This document shows, in pieces, positions 32,507-43,445 of a DNA stretch of 64,000 nucleotides. The notes below the pieces were generated by a model that made no database searches, had not been told where the DNA came from, and saw only the letters and a list, made by a program, of their open reading frames with translations. Every line of letters begins with the position of its first letter. The first letter of the stretch is position 1. The position numbers and the translations under genes were made by a program. Location: contig CM043967.1 in the NCBI GenBank assembly GCA_014529385.2, positions 127,385,182-127,449,181 of the forward strand. The letters run 5' to 3'. This stretch comes from Adiantum capillus-veneris (Eukaryota > Streptophyta > Polypodiopsida > Polypodiales > Pteridaceae).

Positions 32507-34995
32507 ATGAGTAATACATCTTCCATTAGTGATAATCGCAAGTTTCACTTGAACATTAAGCTAAGCCAAGAATATGCTACTACACGGAGTGTCTACCAAA
32601 GACCAGGTACAACTGCAAATGAAGCACAACAACTTCGCAATGAGGGAAAGAAACACATTGATATATGGACAGATGGGAGCTTGTATCCACCACATCCTAG
32701 CATTGGAAGGTATCCATCTTTTCACACACTTCATGATTTGCTGAGATTTGTTGGAGATGGGGTTGATGGCTTACTAGGATAAAGTTCTAGGCTATCTCAT
32801 TTACACATTGATCATACACATTACATTCAATATCTCAAAACTGTTTTAAGTTCAAATGCAACAAGAATTTTAGAGCTTGAGAACCAAATAGCGTCTCTAA
32901 AACAAGAAAATCATCAGCTTTAGACTTTAAAAGAAACTCCAATAGGATTAAGAGCACGAGTAAAACGAATGAGAGATGTAGTAAACATGACATAAGGTTC
33001 TGGAGAAAGAAAAAAATGATTAAAGATTACTAGAGAACATGTGGCTAGACTTTTAGGATTTGATATGTCCAATGTTCAAGAAAGGGTGAGATTTTTGAAT
33101 GAAGTAATGAACAAAAGTAACATTTTGAAACTTTTGAAACTTCCTAAAAATCGAACTCAGAAGAAATTGGTATTTCAAAATTTACTGAAAGATATGGGTT
33201 TATTGGTCCAACCTTCTCAAATGCAAGAAGTTTGTGACATAGTGGGGCTAAGTAGAAGGGGTTACAGGGCCATCTCTAAAACCAGGTTCAGGTTTGAAAG
33301 TATTACAAGATTAAGATTTTGGGTTGCCTAGGCCTCACAATGTTGGGAACGTAAGGACTCTGTTAAACGATGAAATACCCGAACATTTTGGAGAGTACTA
33401 TCATATAGAAGGAACGACGCTGCACGAAAAACAAAAAAAATCTTCTTTTGAGTATAATGTTTTTAATAACATTTGGATGAGTATAAAAAAAGTTCAATTT
33501 GCTATAGTGAGATACTATAACATGCAAAAAGTAGATTGTGAAGGAAAACTTATATTCATTATGAAATTGGATGAAGCTCAAATTTAGAAATGTCAAAAGA
33601 TGGAAAGAGTATCCATATTCCTAATGAATAGAGCATTGTATTATAGCCAGGGTAAGCTTGATTCTCCATACCACAACACTCAATAAAAAATGGAGCTTTG
33701 GTGGATCGGAGAAGCTCAAATACCAGTAGAAAATCACGATACATTGAAATGGATATTTTTGCAAACCGATATCCCTTCTGTTATACTGGACCAAAATGCA
33801 GATGAATAACTCCATGTAGATGGCATGGGTGACTTTATTGTAGAATGGCACTTGAGTGCCGACCTAAAAGCATTGAAGTGCATGTTTGGTGTATGTGGAA
33901 GTGCCAATACCAAGTATCCATGTCTATATTGCATGGCAAGCACTGGAACAAAAGGATGGCTTGTAGAACACGAGGTTGGAAAAACACCATCGAGAAATAG
34001 TGTGAACGTCATCGGCTACCCATTGTCTTCTATGATTTGGGATCCAATTCTAACAATAGAGTTAAAAAGTGTACATATATGTACAATGCATGCAGAGTTT
34101 AGAATCTTGGACAAATTGCTTTGACTCCATATTGATTAAGTATATTCTATTAAGCCAAGTAAACTTGTAGAAGAGTACATAGAAAAATGCGAGGCTTTGC
34201 TCTCTCCACTGTGTTTTCATGGTGGTCAAGTACATCTAAAAAAAGATCCTACTCTTTCAAAAGGAACGGGTGATGTTTTGCAAGATGTTTCAATGGCTGG
34301 AGCAAAAGCTAGAATATTTTTGAGCAACCATGACAACAAACAAGTTGACTCTATGTGGAACTACTGGAAGGATCTTTGTGTAATAATAACCAGACAATAA
34401 AGCTTTTAATAATTGCTATCACAGATGCTTGGGAGCAAGAGACATCACATATTACTTTTTGAGTATTCAATTACTTTATAAAGTCTGGATAGTATTTTAC
34501 ATTGCATCCTATGAGTTCAACTAACCTTTTTTCTTAATTTTTAGCATATTTTGTACCTGCATGGACCATATTTTGCCAAACAAGGACCCCTTGCAACATG
34601 AAATACTCAGGGAATGGAAAAATATCACTATCAAGCGAGGAATTCATTTTTCAGATGTACGAGAAAGGGAAGAGGACAAAGAAGGAGCAATTCACTAAAG
34701 GAATTATTCAACTGGTTCTATAGGTGGAAAGTAAAACAGACGAGATCAAACAACCATGCTGCTCAACCACAAATGGAGATTAATGCTTCACTTTGAAACT
34801 TTGTACCGAGTCTTTCTAAAGAGATCCAAATTCAAAAAAGATTTTTTTACTCAAAATATTGTCAATTTTACATCAGTTTTTGATTTATTTGGTATCACTA
34901 GGCATGTCACCCCTATATCTCAAAAAAAAAATTCTTTTATAGCCCCCAAGAAGGTTGACAGTTGTCTCCTCAGCTGTGTTCGTGCATAGCTAGAG
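32507..34995 (+). pseudogene. Degenerate DNA-transposase-like gene
   Basis: An ATG at 32507 opens 92 codons (KHIDIWTDGSLYPPHP), then a coiled-coil piece with stops, then MARLLGFDMSNVQERV and VGLSRRGYRAISKTRF (33.04-33.33 kb), a frame change, and later GDFIVEWHLSADLKALKCMF with ANTKYPCLYCMAS (33.83-33.96 kb), MHAEFRILDKLL near 34.09 kb, and a tail to about 34.99 kb. The DLKxLxxxxG...YPCLYC arrangement recalls a poorly named group of eukaryotic DNA-transposon proteins with a conserved CxxC, from memory of the pattern only. Stops and frameshifts are frequent. An old host gene relic is the alternative. Confidence 0.4.
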
Positions 34996-35006
34996 TAGCA
35001 AAGAAA

Positions 35007-35327
35007 TTATTCTGCTCTTGAGGCATTGAATCCTACAGCATACCCAAATATTCTAAGTGCTGCAGCTCTCTCAAGTAGCATGATCTTGTTTGCATTGATT
35101 TGAAGAGGAAAGTACCCCATAAACCGTGACCATATCTTCAGGGAAAATATTGTCAACTTAGGATCTTCAGAATACTGCATGATGTGAAAAGCATAGAAGG
35201 TGGCAGTATCCAATGTAGGCATGTAGTGCATGAGAGAGGACGAATCCCTTCTTGAAGTGCCCTCTATTGCTTTCCCTCTCGAGCCTTTAGCTCTCCCAAG
35301 AAAATTTTCTTTGTCAAGGAGTTCAAT
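35007..35327 (-). pseudogene. Isolated exon-like reading frame of unknown gene
   Basis: On the minus strand a T-rich GTTTTGTAG acceptor abuts an in-frame stretch of 106 codons ending in TAA at 35007. It reads IELLDKENFLGRAKG, a Ser/Arg-rich patch, then a conserved-looking segment (TATFYAFHIMQYSEDP, IWSRFMGYFPLQINANKI, ERAAALRIFGYAVGF). I do not recognise it. No partner exon is visible. It may be a captured exon within the neighbouring transposon or a host gene relic. Confidence 0.35.
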
Positions 35328-35898
35328 CTACAAAACAAAAAATAATGAGTAGTTAAAACAAAGTTGAAAAGAAGGAAGATTTTAGGAAGGGAGATCAAGG
35401 TGAAACTATATTGTTTGGTGGATACGGGCGCATACAGGCGTATGTACACCAAACCCGGTGGACACTCTATTTTTTTGGAAAAAACCCTGTAATTCAGTCT
35501 AAGATGAGTTGTAATCATGATGAGATTAGACCGTACCCTTTTTTATTTCTCTGAGTCTACCCCTTGTAAGAGGCCGGATGCCCATGGGAAAGCCCCCTAA
35601 CTTTAAAAGTCAAAACCCTTAGTTTTGAAAAAGGGATTATCATTAACTAGAAGAAGAAATGGATACCGAAAAGGCGTGATTACGTTGAGTGTTGATAATG
35701 GACGCATACTGATTGTCTAACTAGGAAGTGGTTGATTTGCTTTTGTCATAAGAACGAGTAGTCCTTGAGTTCACTTTGGTGAGATTGACACTCTCATTAA
35801 GTCTTCGTGCCCCACCCCGAGTCGCTTCCTTGCATATTGACAATATGTTCGTACAAAAGAGCTATGTTGCAGACGTCCGTCGCGGCGACCTGCTAACA
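35328..35898 (+). repeat. LTR end of element F (copy 1), left limit unclear
   Basis: Bases 35606-35898 match 40249-40942 apart from a 405-base gap, and end CTGCTAACA before the primer site. Farther left, GTTTGGTG (35413-35420) pairs with CACCAAAC (35447-35454) around a GATACG/CGTATG inner stem. Whether 35328-35605 belongs to the LTR is not known. Confidence 0.45.
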
Positions 35899-35918
35899 TT
35901 GGTGCCGCTGCCAGGGGA
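35899..35918 (+). promoter_or_regulatory. Primer-binding site of element F, copy 1
   Basis: TTGGTGCCGCTGCCAGGGGA starts right after the LTR end and resembles the tRNA-Asp-type site TGGCGCCGTTGCCGGGGA of Athila elements (family knowledge). The copy at 40943-40962 reads TTGGCGCCACTGCCGAGGGA. Confidence 0.7.
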
Positions 35919-36450
35919 ACCGATCCTTAGGTGGTGAGTGACTCAGTGTACAAAAAAAAAAAAAACTCCCTTCAACCTTTTGATAACCGTTCCACTGACC
36001 CATAGACAGTGAAACAGCTAGACGTAGGTTTAGTGCTTAATAGAGACTGGACTCCGAGACTAGCCAGTGCTATTCCTTAAGAGCAAACAAAACTGTGAGT
36101 GAAGTAAAAAATAGTATTTCGTTCTTTGATTTTTCACATTCTTGGAAAGGGTTGTTCCACCACACACATTGTTGTTATTTCTGTACTGTTGAGTTCATTT
36201 ATGTTTGCATTTTCATTTCAGTTATATAGGAGTAGGTTAGGAAACAAATCACACCATCATTTGTGGCCAAAAGGATCGAGGGAAAAACTGTCAAAAACCT
36301 TATTTTGGTGTTGAAGACCATAACTCGAAAAAATTGAAGAAGTGATGGTCACAGCTTCAAAACTGGACCAAACCTAGTAAAACTTTCAAGAAGGGGATAA
36401 AAACACTTGTTGAAAAAGACTGTGCAAAAACCTGTCAAAAATCTTGCCAA

Positions 36451-37596
36451 ACATGGATCATGATCCATGTACCTTTTTGGCAAAATGTGCTAAAATTATT
36501 TCCTTTGCTTAGGACAGGCTCTCAGGCATCAAAACCTTGAGTTTGGTGAGGAAAAGAGGGCTAGAAGGTCATAAAAATCAAAATATTGGAGTGAGCAGAC
36601 CAAAACCTTGGAAAAAGGGAAAACAAGGAAAAACTGAACTTTTATTTGTCCAAATCCAAAAAGGGATGAGAATTGGGACCAACTAGAAGCAAGGAATCCA
36701 CAAAACCAAATTTCATGCCCAAGTGCTTCCCAACATGGATTGCGATCCATGTTCCACGTAGCCATCTGACATTGAGATTTGACCAGAGTACTGCTGAATA
36801 CTAGTTGAACAACTTTCCCAAAAGGGACTATAGACAAAAAGTAAAAAAAGCTGGTCAAAATATTAGAAAAGGAGTGGTTTGCAAAAAACCACAAAACAGA
36901 CACAAAACCCTGTTTTCACTTGGACAAAACTGACCAAATCCAAAAAGACTTGGGGAATAGCATCATCATACCTTGTGTGATCAGCTCACAAAGTGTCAGA
37001 CCAAAATCTTGCCAAACATGGATCACGATCCATGTACCTTTTTGGAAGTTTGAGCTAATAAAAGACAAGCAGGGAATTGATAACAATTGGAGCACTTTCT
37101 CCTAAAGGACCCTTGTCAGAAAATTTCAAAAAGAGGGAAAAAGGTGGCAAATATCAAGTCAGGGGGGGAAACCACTGACATAAATCCTAAAAATGACTTT
37201 TGTCTGTCCTAAAAAGCTTTAAAGCATTCAAAAACCATATAGTCAACATCACTAGGCCAAGGACTAGCTGTGGGACAAAATTCATTGTATTTTGACACAA
37301 AGGAACATGGATCGTGATCCATGTTCCCGTGACACAAATTGACACCAAACTAGTACCATAGCTAGAGGGTATCACAGAGAGTCTAGTGGTCCTTCGAGAG
37401 TTGAAATTGGATGCAAGAAACCCTTCCAACAGCTCAGAACTGACAGAAGCTCAGGCAAAGTGACAAACTCAACTAAGCCTCCAATCCAGAGATTCATTTC
37501 TAAAAATTTTGATACCATAAGATCCCTTAATCATGCTGAAGCTGATGGTATCAACAAAAGTTCAAATGGCTTTCCAACATGGATCGCGATCCATGT
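36451..37596 (+). repeat. Array of five CGCG-type palindromes in element F leader
   Basis: Sites at 36451-36470, 36732-36753, 37016-37035, 37302-37327 and 37577-37596 are variants of ACATGGATCGCGATCCATGT, spaced 270-291 bases. Arms are conserved; the four core bases read CATG, TGCG, CACG, CGTG and CGCG. The site at 37302 extends to 12-bp arms. No gene lies in this leader (35.92-37.86 kb). Confidence 0.9.
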
Positions 37597-37862
37597 ACCT
37601 CTGAGGTAGAACAGAGACAAAAACTTACCACACAAGGAGCTAGGCCATAGCAACCAGGTGCTTCTTTCAAAATTGAAATTGGATCAAAATTGTTGAGGTT
37701 GTGTAGGGAAGTGTGTGCTAAGTTTTGTCGAACAAGAGCAAGAACTAACAAGAACAGCTGTAAGCTTAGAGCTATCAAGCACATTTTTTTGACAGATTAC
37801 AGATACTACCCAACAAGCAAGAACAAACGGGAGATTCAAACTGTTTAATGAGGTAACTCGGT

Positions 37863-40246
37863 TTGGATTTTTCTTGTTACCAATTCTTCACGAATCTGCG
37901 ATCAGGAAGATTATACCAGAATAGGAACCACAACATCTTTGATCAAGGGAGTAATCACTCAAGAGAAGAAAGTGTGAATCAGAGACCACCGCCGCCTTTG
38001 GAACCCATTTTAGAGGAGAGTTTCTCTGACACTTTGTCTGAGAGATCATACGGCCTCATGAATGAAGATTCTAACAAGTCAAACCCTAAGGAAACAGCTT
38101 CGATGGGTGCAGGTCCTTCTCAGCCTACATCTGATGTGAAGTTGTTGTATTTGAAGTTTCAATTTGAAAATGTGCTTAAAGCCAAAATCTATAACGATGT
38201 AATGGACCGTTACTGTGTTAAGTTGGAAAATAAGCCTAGCGAGTTCAGAGACCTTGTAGATGTTGATTGTGATGGGGATAGATATTTCGATCGAGAGGGA
38301 ATGATGTACCTAGTGGTTCATAACCCTTATATTGTGGATAAATGGGGAATGACCGGCACCAAGGACAAAGTAGATAATGAACCGGCTGATGCACCACCCA
38401 AAATGGAGAAACAAAACGTGGTACTCAGACGCACCAATGAGACTGAGCGCCTTAACACGGACAACACATATGTGGGGCTTTATAAGTTCAATAATGGAGA
38501 CCAAACACTCTATTACAGATGTGACGAGCCCCGCATCAAAGAATTAACAGACCGGAAAAACTTGTATGTTTACACGTACACGGAGGGTAGAAGTATTCAG
38601 GTGGTCATCATGGACAAGTACGGCCGAAAGTACTCCCCAATGGATCAGAAGGAGTTAGAGAGATGTACATATTTTGGAGGACCACTCCACCAATACTATG
38701 TAAATCCGGAAGCTGAAAAAACCACGACTACTCACATCAGACTTGAGACTATACTTGAGAGTCCCTTGAGAACCAGAGTAGAGGATTCTTATGGACATGA
38801 AAGAGTTTCGAGAACAGAACCCTTAGGGTCGATGGCAACTAGGGATTCCATGAACACACATAGGGGCAGCTATGTTCCTGAATTCACTTACACCACTGGA
38901 ATCCCTCCTACTATCACACAAGATCGACTTGATGAATGAAGAGCATATAGGATACCACTGTTAGTACCAAGAGGAGATTACGAACCAAGAGAATCCATCC
39001 GAGGGGGACCAGGAGTTGTTAGAATGGTTGCAGAGGCCAGGCGTATGCGACCATCTCAGGTGGCAAAATGCTTACCCAAACAGTATAATGGATCTTGCGA
39101 TCCGTATGCCCATGTTTCAATCTTCAAACAAGTATTGAGAGCGGAATAGGTAATTGATTTCCACACTCAGTATGAAGGATTTGGGTTGACATTGGAAGGT
39201 ACTTCCCTGACTTGGTTCCAACCATTAAACAGCTTGGAATTCCCAAGTATTGAGCAACTTCTCTGAGAATTCGCTGAGGAATTCTCAAAAACAGGGATCA
39301 AGCATAACACTGTCTCCCAGATCTATGCATTTAGGCAAAAGGAAAAAGAAAATTTTAAGGAAGCATTGCTTCATTTCAAGCAGTACATAGAAAGATGCCC
39401 TGCTCGAGAACTACCTCAAGATGAAAGACTATCAGTCCTCTTCATAGAGGGACTGCGAAATGACACGCTCAAAAAGGACTTGCATCTGAAAGACTGTGTA
39501 GCCTTTGAGCAAGTCATGAAAGAGGAGTTGTATCTTGTAGATAACTGCAAGGCATATGGGGAGGTGATTGAAGACACAGATCCGGGGACTAGTAGCACCT
39601 CTTCAACCACGAGTGAGTCCATGAAAACATTGGGAGGGCAAAACACTGTTGTACCGGACATTGATCGAATGATCGAGGAAGTGATCCGAAGGATGAACCA
39701 AGGAAATAGGATGAACCCAAACACACGACAACCGCCCACCTGAAAATGCGATACTTGTGGAGGTGACCATCCAACCCAGTGGTGCAACCTTCAACAAAGG
39801 CCAAGAGAGAACGCAAAGCGGATATTGAAATGGTGTGCTACAGAAAAAAAATGGACAAACCACAAAACTCACGAATGTTTCTACAATCGGAATTATGTTA
39901 GAGAGAGAAAATATGGACCACATGGGGGACAACCACTTCCGCCTCCTCCAAGGTACCAAGTGGGGCCAAATAGCGCAATCTTGGGTCAAGAAAAAGCTCA
40001 ACCGGTGTTGGGACAGCAACCTCCTTTACCCCAGGAAAATAGGGCTATGGTAAGGATCTCGCAACCCATTGAACCACCTTCTGATCAGAGTATGACCCAG
40101 GTAGTCTCATACCGAGAAGATTCAGACAATACTTACGAAAGGAAAATTGATAGGAATGCATATGCTCCAGAGGTATATAATCCATGGATAATTTCGAAAG
40201 AAATTCCCGAGCCCTCATACATAGCACAACCAACAAAAAATCATTA
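37863..40246 (+). pseudogene. Element F gag, copy 1
   Basis: The frame at 37863-38939 has ACG at 37890 where element G has its ATG, so the start codon seems mutated. An N-terminal domain of about 260 residues carries DGDRYFDREG, VGLYKFNNG, YRCDEP and MDKYGRKY motifs shared with G. After TGA at 38937 the capsid-like domain continues in scattered frames: FGLTLEGTSLTWFQ, FSKTGIKHNTVSQI and RLSVLFIEGLRN (39.18-39.46 kb). Then a knuckle CDTCGGDHPTQWC (39.75 kb, CX2CX3HX4C) and a second Cys/His patch, WCATEKKWTNHKTHEC. It ends abruptly at the duplication boundary, without protease. Confidence 0.75.
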
Positions 40247-40942
40247 AAGTTAAAACCCTTAGTTTTGAAGAAGGGATTATCATTAGCTAGAAGAAGAAAA
40301 CGTGCACTGTGGAGGCTTCTTGTGACTACAACTTGTAATCATCTTTTCTCATGAACAGGTAATCAAAATTCTATTCCCAATAGCACATTGTGTTCCTTGT
40401 CTCTTGCTCTACAATCTAAGTGTAATCATTTCCAATTCTGATGTGGTTCACGACGTATTGTTTGTGAGCTAAATGCATTGATTTGGGAGTTAAAATGGTT
40501 GTTTTTTGATGTTTTGACTATGGATAAGTGTTTCTATGCTTAAGGTAGATCTTTCCAAGTACTTTTGTTTCAGTTTTTTGCACATTTTTTGTGATGGATC
40601 ATGATTTATGTACCTTCTCAGATGGTGACAGAACTTGGTAGGATAATGCCCATAAGTGTTGTGATACCTCTCTTTAAGTTTTGTGACATTGCTGATTTGT
40701 TTGGATACCGAAAAGGCGTGATTACGTTGAGTGTTGAGAATGGACGCATACTGATTCTCTGAATAGGAAGTGGTTGTTATGCTTTTGTCGTAAGAACAAG
40801 TAGTCCTTGAGTTCACTTTGGTGAGATTGACACTCTCATTAAGTCTCCGTGCCCCACCCCGAGTCGCTTCCTTGCATATTGACATTATGTTAGTACAAAA
40901 GAGCTATGCTGCAGACGTCCATCTCGCAGCGACCCGCTAACA
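40247..40942 (+). repeat. LTR end of element F, copy 2
   Basis: It starts AAGTTAAAACCCTTAG, the same point at which copy 1 starts, and keeps about 405 bases lost from copy 1 (40298-40702), including a decayed palindrome, TGGATCATGATTTATGTA (40594-40611). It ends CCGCTAACA at 40942, followed by the second primer site (40943-40962). Confidence 0.65.
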
Positions 40943-40962
40943 TTGGCGCCACTGCCGAGGGA

Positions 40963-41962
40963 ACCGATCCTTAGGTGGTGAGTGACTCAGTGTATAAAAA
41001 AAAAACAAAAAAACTCCCTTCAAGATTTTGATAACCGCCGTTACACTGGCCCATAGACAGTGAAGCAGCTAGACGTAGGTTTAGTGCTTAATAGAGATTG
41101 GAGTCCGAGACTAGCCAGTGCTATTCCTTAAGAGCAAAGAAAACTGTGAGTGAAGTACAAGATAGTATTTCGTTCTTTGATTTTTTAAATGCTTGGAAAG
41201 GGCTGTTCCACCACACATATTGTTGTTATTTTTGTACTGTTGAGTTCAATTATGTTTGCATTTTCATTTCAGTTATAGGAGTAGGTTAGGAAACAAATCA
41301 CACCATCATTTGTGGCCAAAAGGATCAAGGGAAAAACTGTCAAAAACCTTATTTTGGTGTTGAAGACCATAACTCGAAAAAATTGAAGAAGTGATGGTCA
41401 CAGCTTCAAAACTAGACCAAACCCAGTAAAACTTTCAAGAAGGGGATAAAAACACTTGTTGAAAAAGACTGTGCAAAAACATGTCAAAATTCTTGCCAAA
41501 CATGGATCGCGATCCATGTACCTTTTTGGAAAAATGTGCTAAAAATATTTCCTTTGCTTAGGACAAGCTCTCAGGCATCAAAACCTTGAGTTTGGTGAGA
41601 AAAAGAGGGCTAGAAGGTCATAAAAATCAAAAGATTGGAGTGAGCAAACCAAAACCTTGGAAAAAAGGGAAAACAAGAAAAAACTGAACTTTTATTTGTC
41701 CAAATCCAAAAAGGGATGAGAATTGGGACCAACTAGAAGCAAGGAATCCACATAACCAAATTTCATGCCCAAGTGCTTCCCAGCATGGATCGCGATCCAT
41801 GTTCTAGGTAGCCATCTGACATTGAGATTTGACCAGAGTACTCCTAAATACTAGTTGAACAACTTTCCCAAAAGGGACCATAGACAAAAAGTGAAAAAAG
41901 CTGATCAAAATACCAGAAAAGGAGTGGTTTGCAAAAAAACCACAAAACAGACACAAAACCCT
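40963..41962 (+). repeat. Element F leader, copy 2, with two perfect palindromes
   Basis: This matches 35919-36914 closely. Palindromes at 41500-41519 (20 bp) and 41784-41801 (18 bp) both keep the CGCG core, while the corresponding copy 1 sites read CATG and TGCG. The leader then jumps into gag at a CAAAACnCTGTT word: the copy-2 deletion junction. Confidence 0.85.
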
Positions 41963-43445
41963 GCTGTGACGGACGTTGATCGAATGATCGAGGAAGTGAT
42001 CAGGAGGATGAACCAAGGAAACAGGATGAACGCAAAGACAACCACCCACCCGAAAATGCGATACTTGTGGAGGTGACCATCCAACCTAGTGGTGAAACCT
42101 TCAATAAAGGCCAGGAGAGAACGCACAGCGGATATTGAAATGGTGTGCTACAGAACAAAAATGGACAAACCATGAAACTCACGAATGTTTCTACAATCAA
42201 AACTATGTTAGAGAGAGACAATACGGACCACATGGGGGACCACCACTTTCGCCCCCTCCAAGGTACCAAGTGGGGCCAAATAACGCAATCTTGGGTCAGG
42301 GAAAAGCTCAACTGGTGTTGGGACATCAACCTCCTTTACCCGAGGAAAATATGGCTATAGTAAGGATCTCGCCACCCATTGAACCACCTTCTGATCAGAG
42401 TATGACCCAGGTAGTCTCATACTGAGAAGATTTAGACAATAATTATGAAAGGGAAATTGATAAGAATGCATATGCTCCAAAGGTATATAATCCGGATAAT
42501 TCCGAAAGAAATGCCCGAGCCCTCATACATAGCACAACCAACAAAAATTCATTACTTGGTCGATGAGAATATGCTCATGTTTATGGAAAATCAGGGATAC
42601 AAACCTAGAGGCTACCCTCCTAGAGAACAGGACAACCGATGGGAGCTCCACAAGCTTCTCCAACACCTGTAGGACCATGCTATGAATGTGGCGGTGATCG
42701 CTAGGCTAGAGTGTGTCCAAACAAAGGAGAGCGGGTGAAATTTTTTGGATTCTGTGTGACAGATGCATGATCGACCATCTTATTGCACACAGCCCAAAAA
42801 ACCCCGAAAACAAAGGAAAAGCAACCATGAACAAAATTGGGATTGTGCCAAGCTCAAGTGGATCAGAAACAGAACGGAACATTCCAATAAAAGAGATCAC
42901 TAGAGCTCAAGCAAATGAGGTAGCAAAGAATGTCCCGGCCAGTCAAACAGAGATAGACAACTTGTCTCCAAACCCCTCGGAAATCCTGGAAGGCGAAACG
43001 AAATAAAATGAAAGCCAAAAGTGAAAAGGAAAAAACGGCATTGGAAACCAATTTGCAGAAAACAGAGGAACAACTTCAAAAGGAAAGAGACCTTAAGAGC
43101 AACAACGAGACAAAGAAACTGTCGGAACTGCCATCAGGAGGGTCAGTCTTAGTAGACAAGGTGCTTGAACCTTTGGACACAATTCTGAAAGCTTATGAGG
43201 CAAGGCTAAAGCCTAACCAAACCCAAGAGGATAGGTGGTTAATGTACCCTCATCCAGGCTATGAGAAAGAGAGGCTAAAAATGTGCAAGGAGCTCATTCA
43301 AGCCACTCAAGCGCTTATGAAACCATCAGTTCCTACGACCCCAAAAACTGAGGTACTCATACGAGAGAAGATTCAGGAGTTAGATGAGAGGGGAATTGAA
43401 GTGAATAACCTACCCAATCTGGTCGATGAAACACCTTTGTGGTAG
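41963..43445 (+). pseudogene. Element F gag C-terminal part, copy 2
   Basis: This resumes at the gag position of 39.65 kb: DRMIEEVIRRMNQGN, knuckle CDTCGGDHPT followed by TAG, WCATEQKWTNHETHEC, then past the duplication end (about 42.55 kb) a second knuckle CYECGGDR-stop (42.68 kb, His lost) and a DRCMIDHLIAHSP block equivalent to the second knuckle of element A with two Cys replaced. Lysine/glutamate-rich linker sequence follows to 43445. Stops and frame changes make it non-functional. Confidence 0.7.

Noticed and set aside
36451-37596. CRISPR-like array
   Set aside because: The repeated unit is a palindrome spaced by about 280 bases in a plant retroelement leader; no cas genes, wrong spacing.
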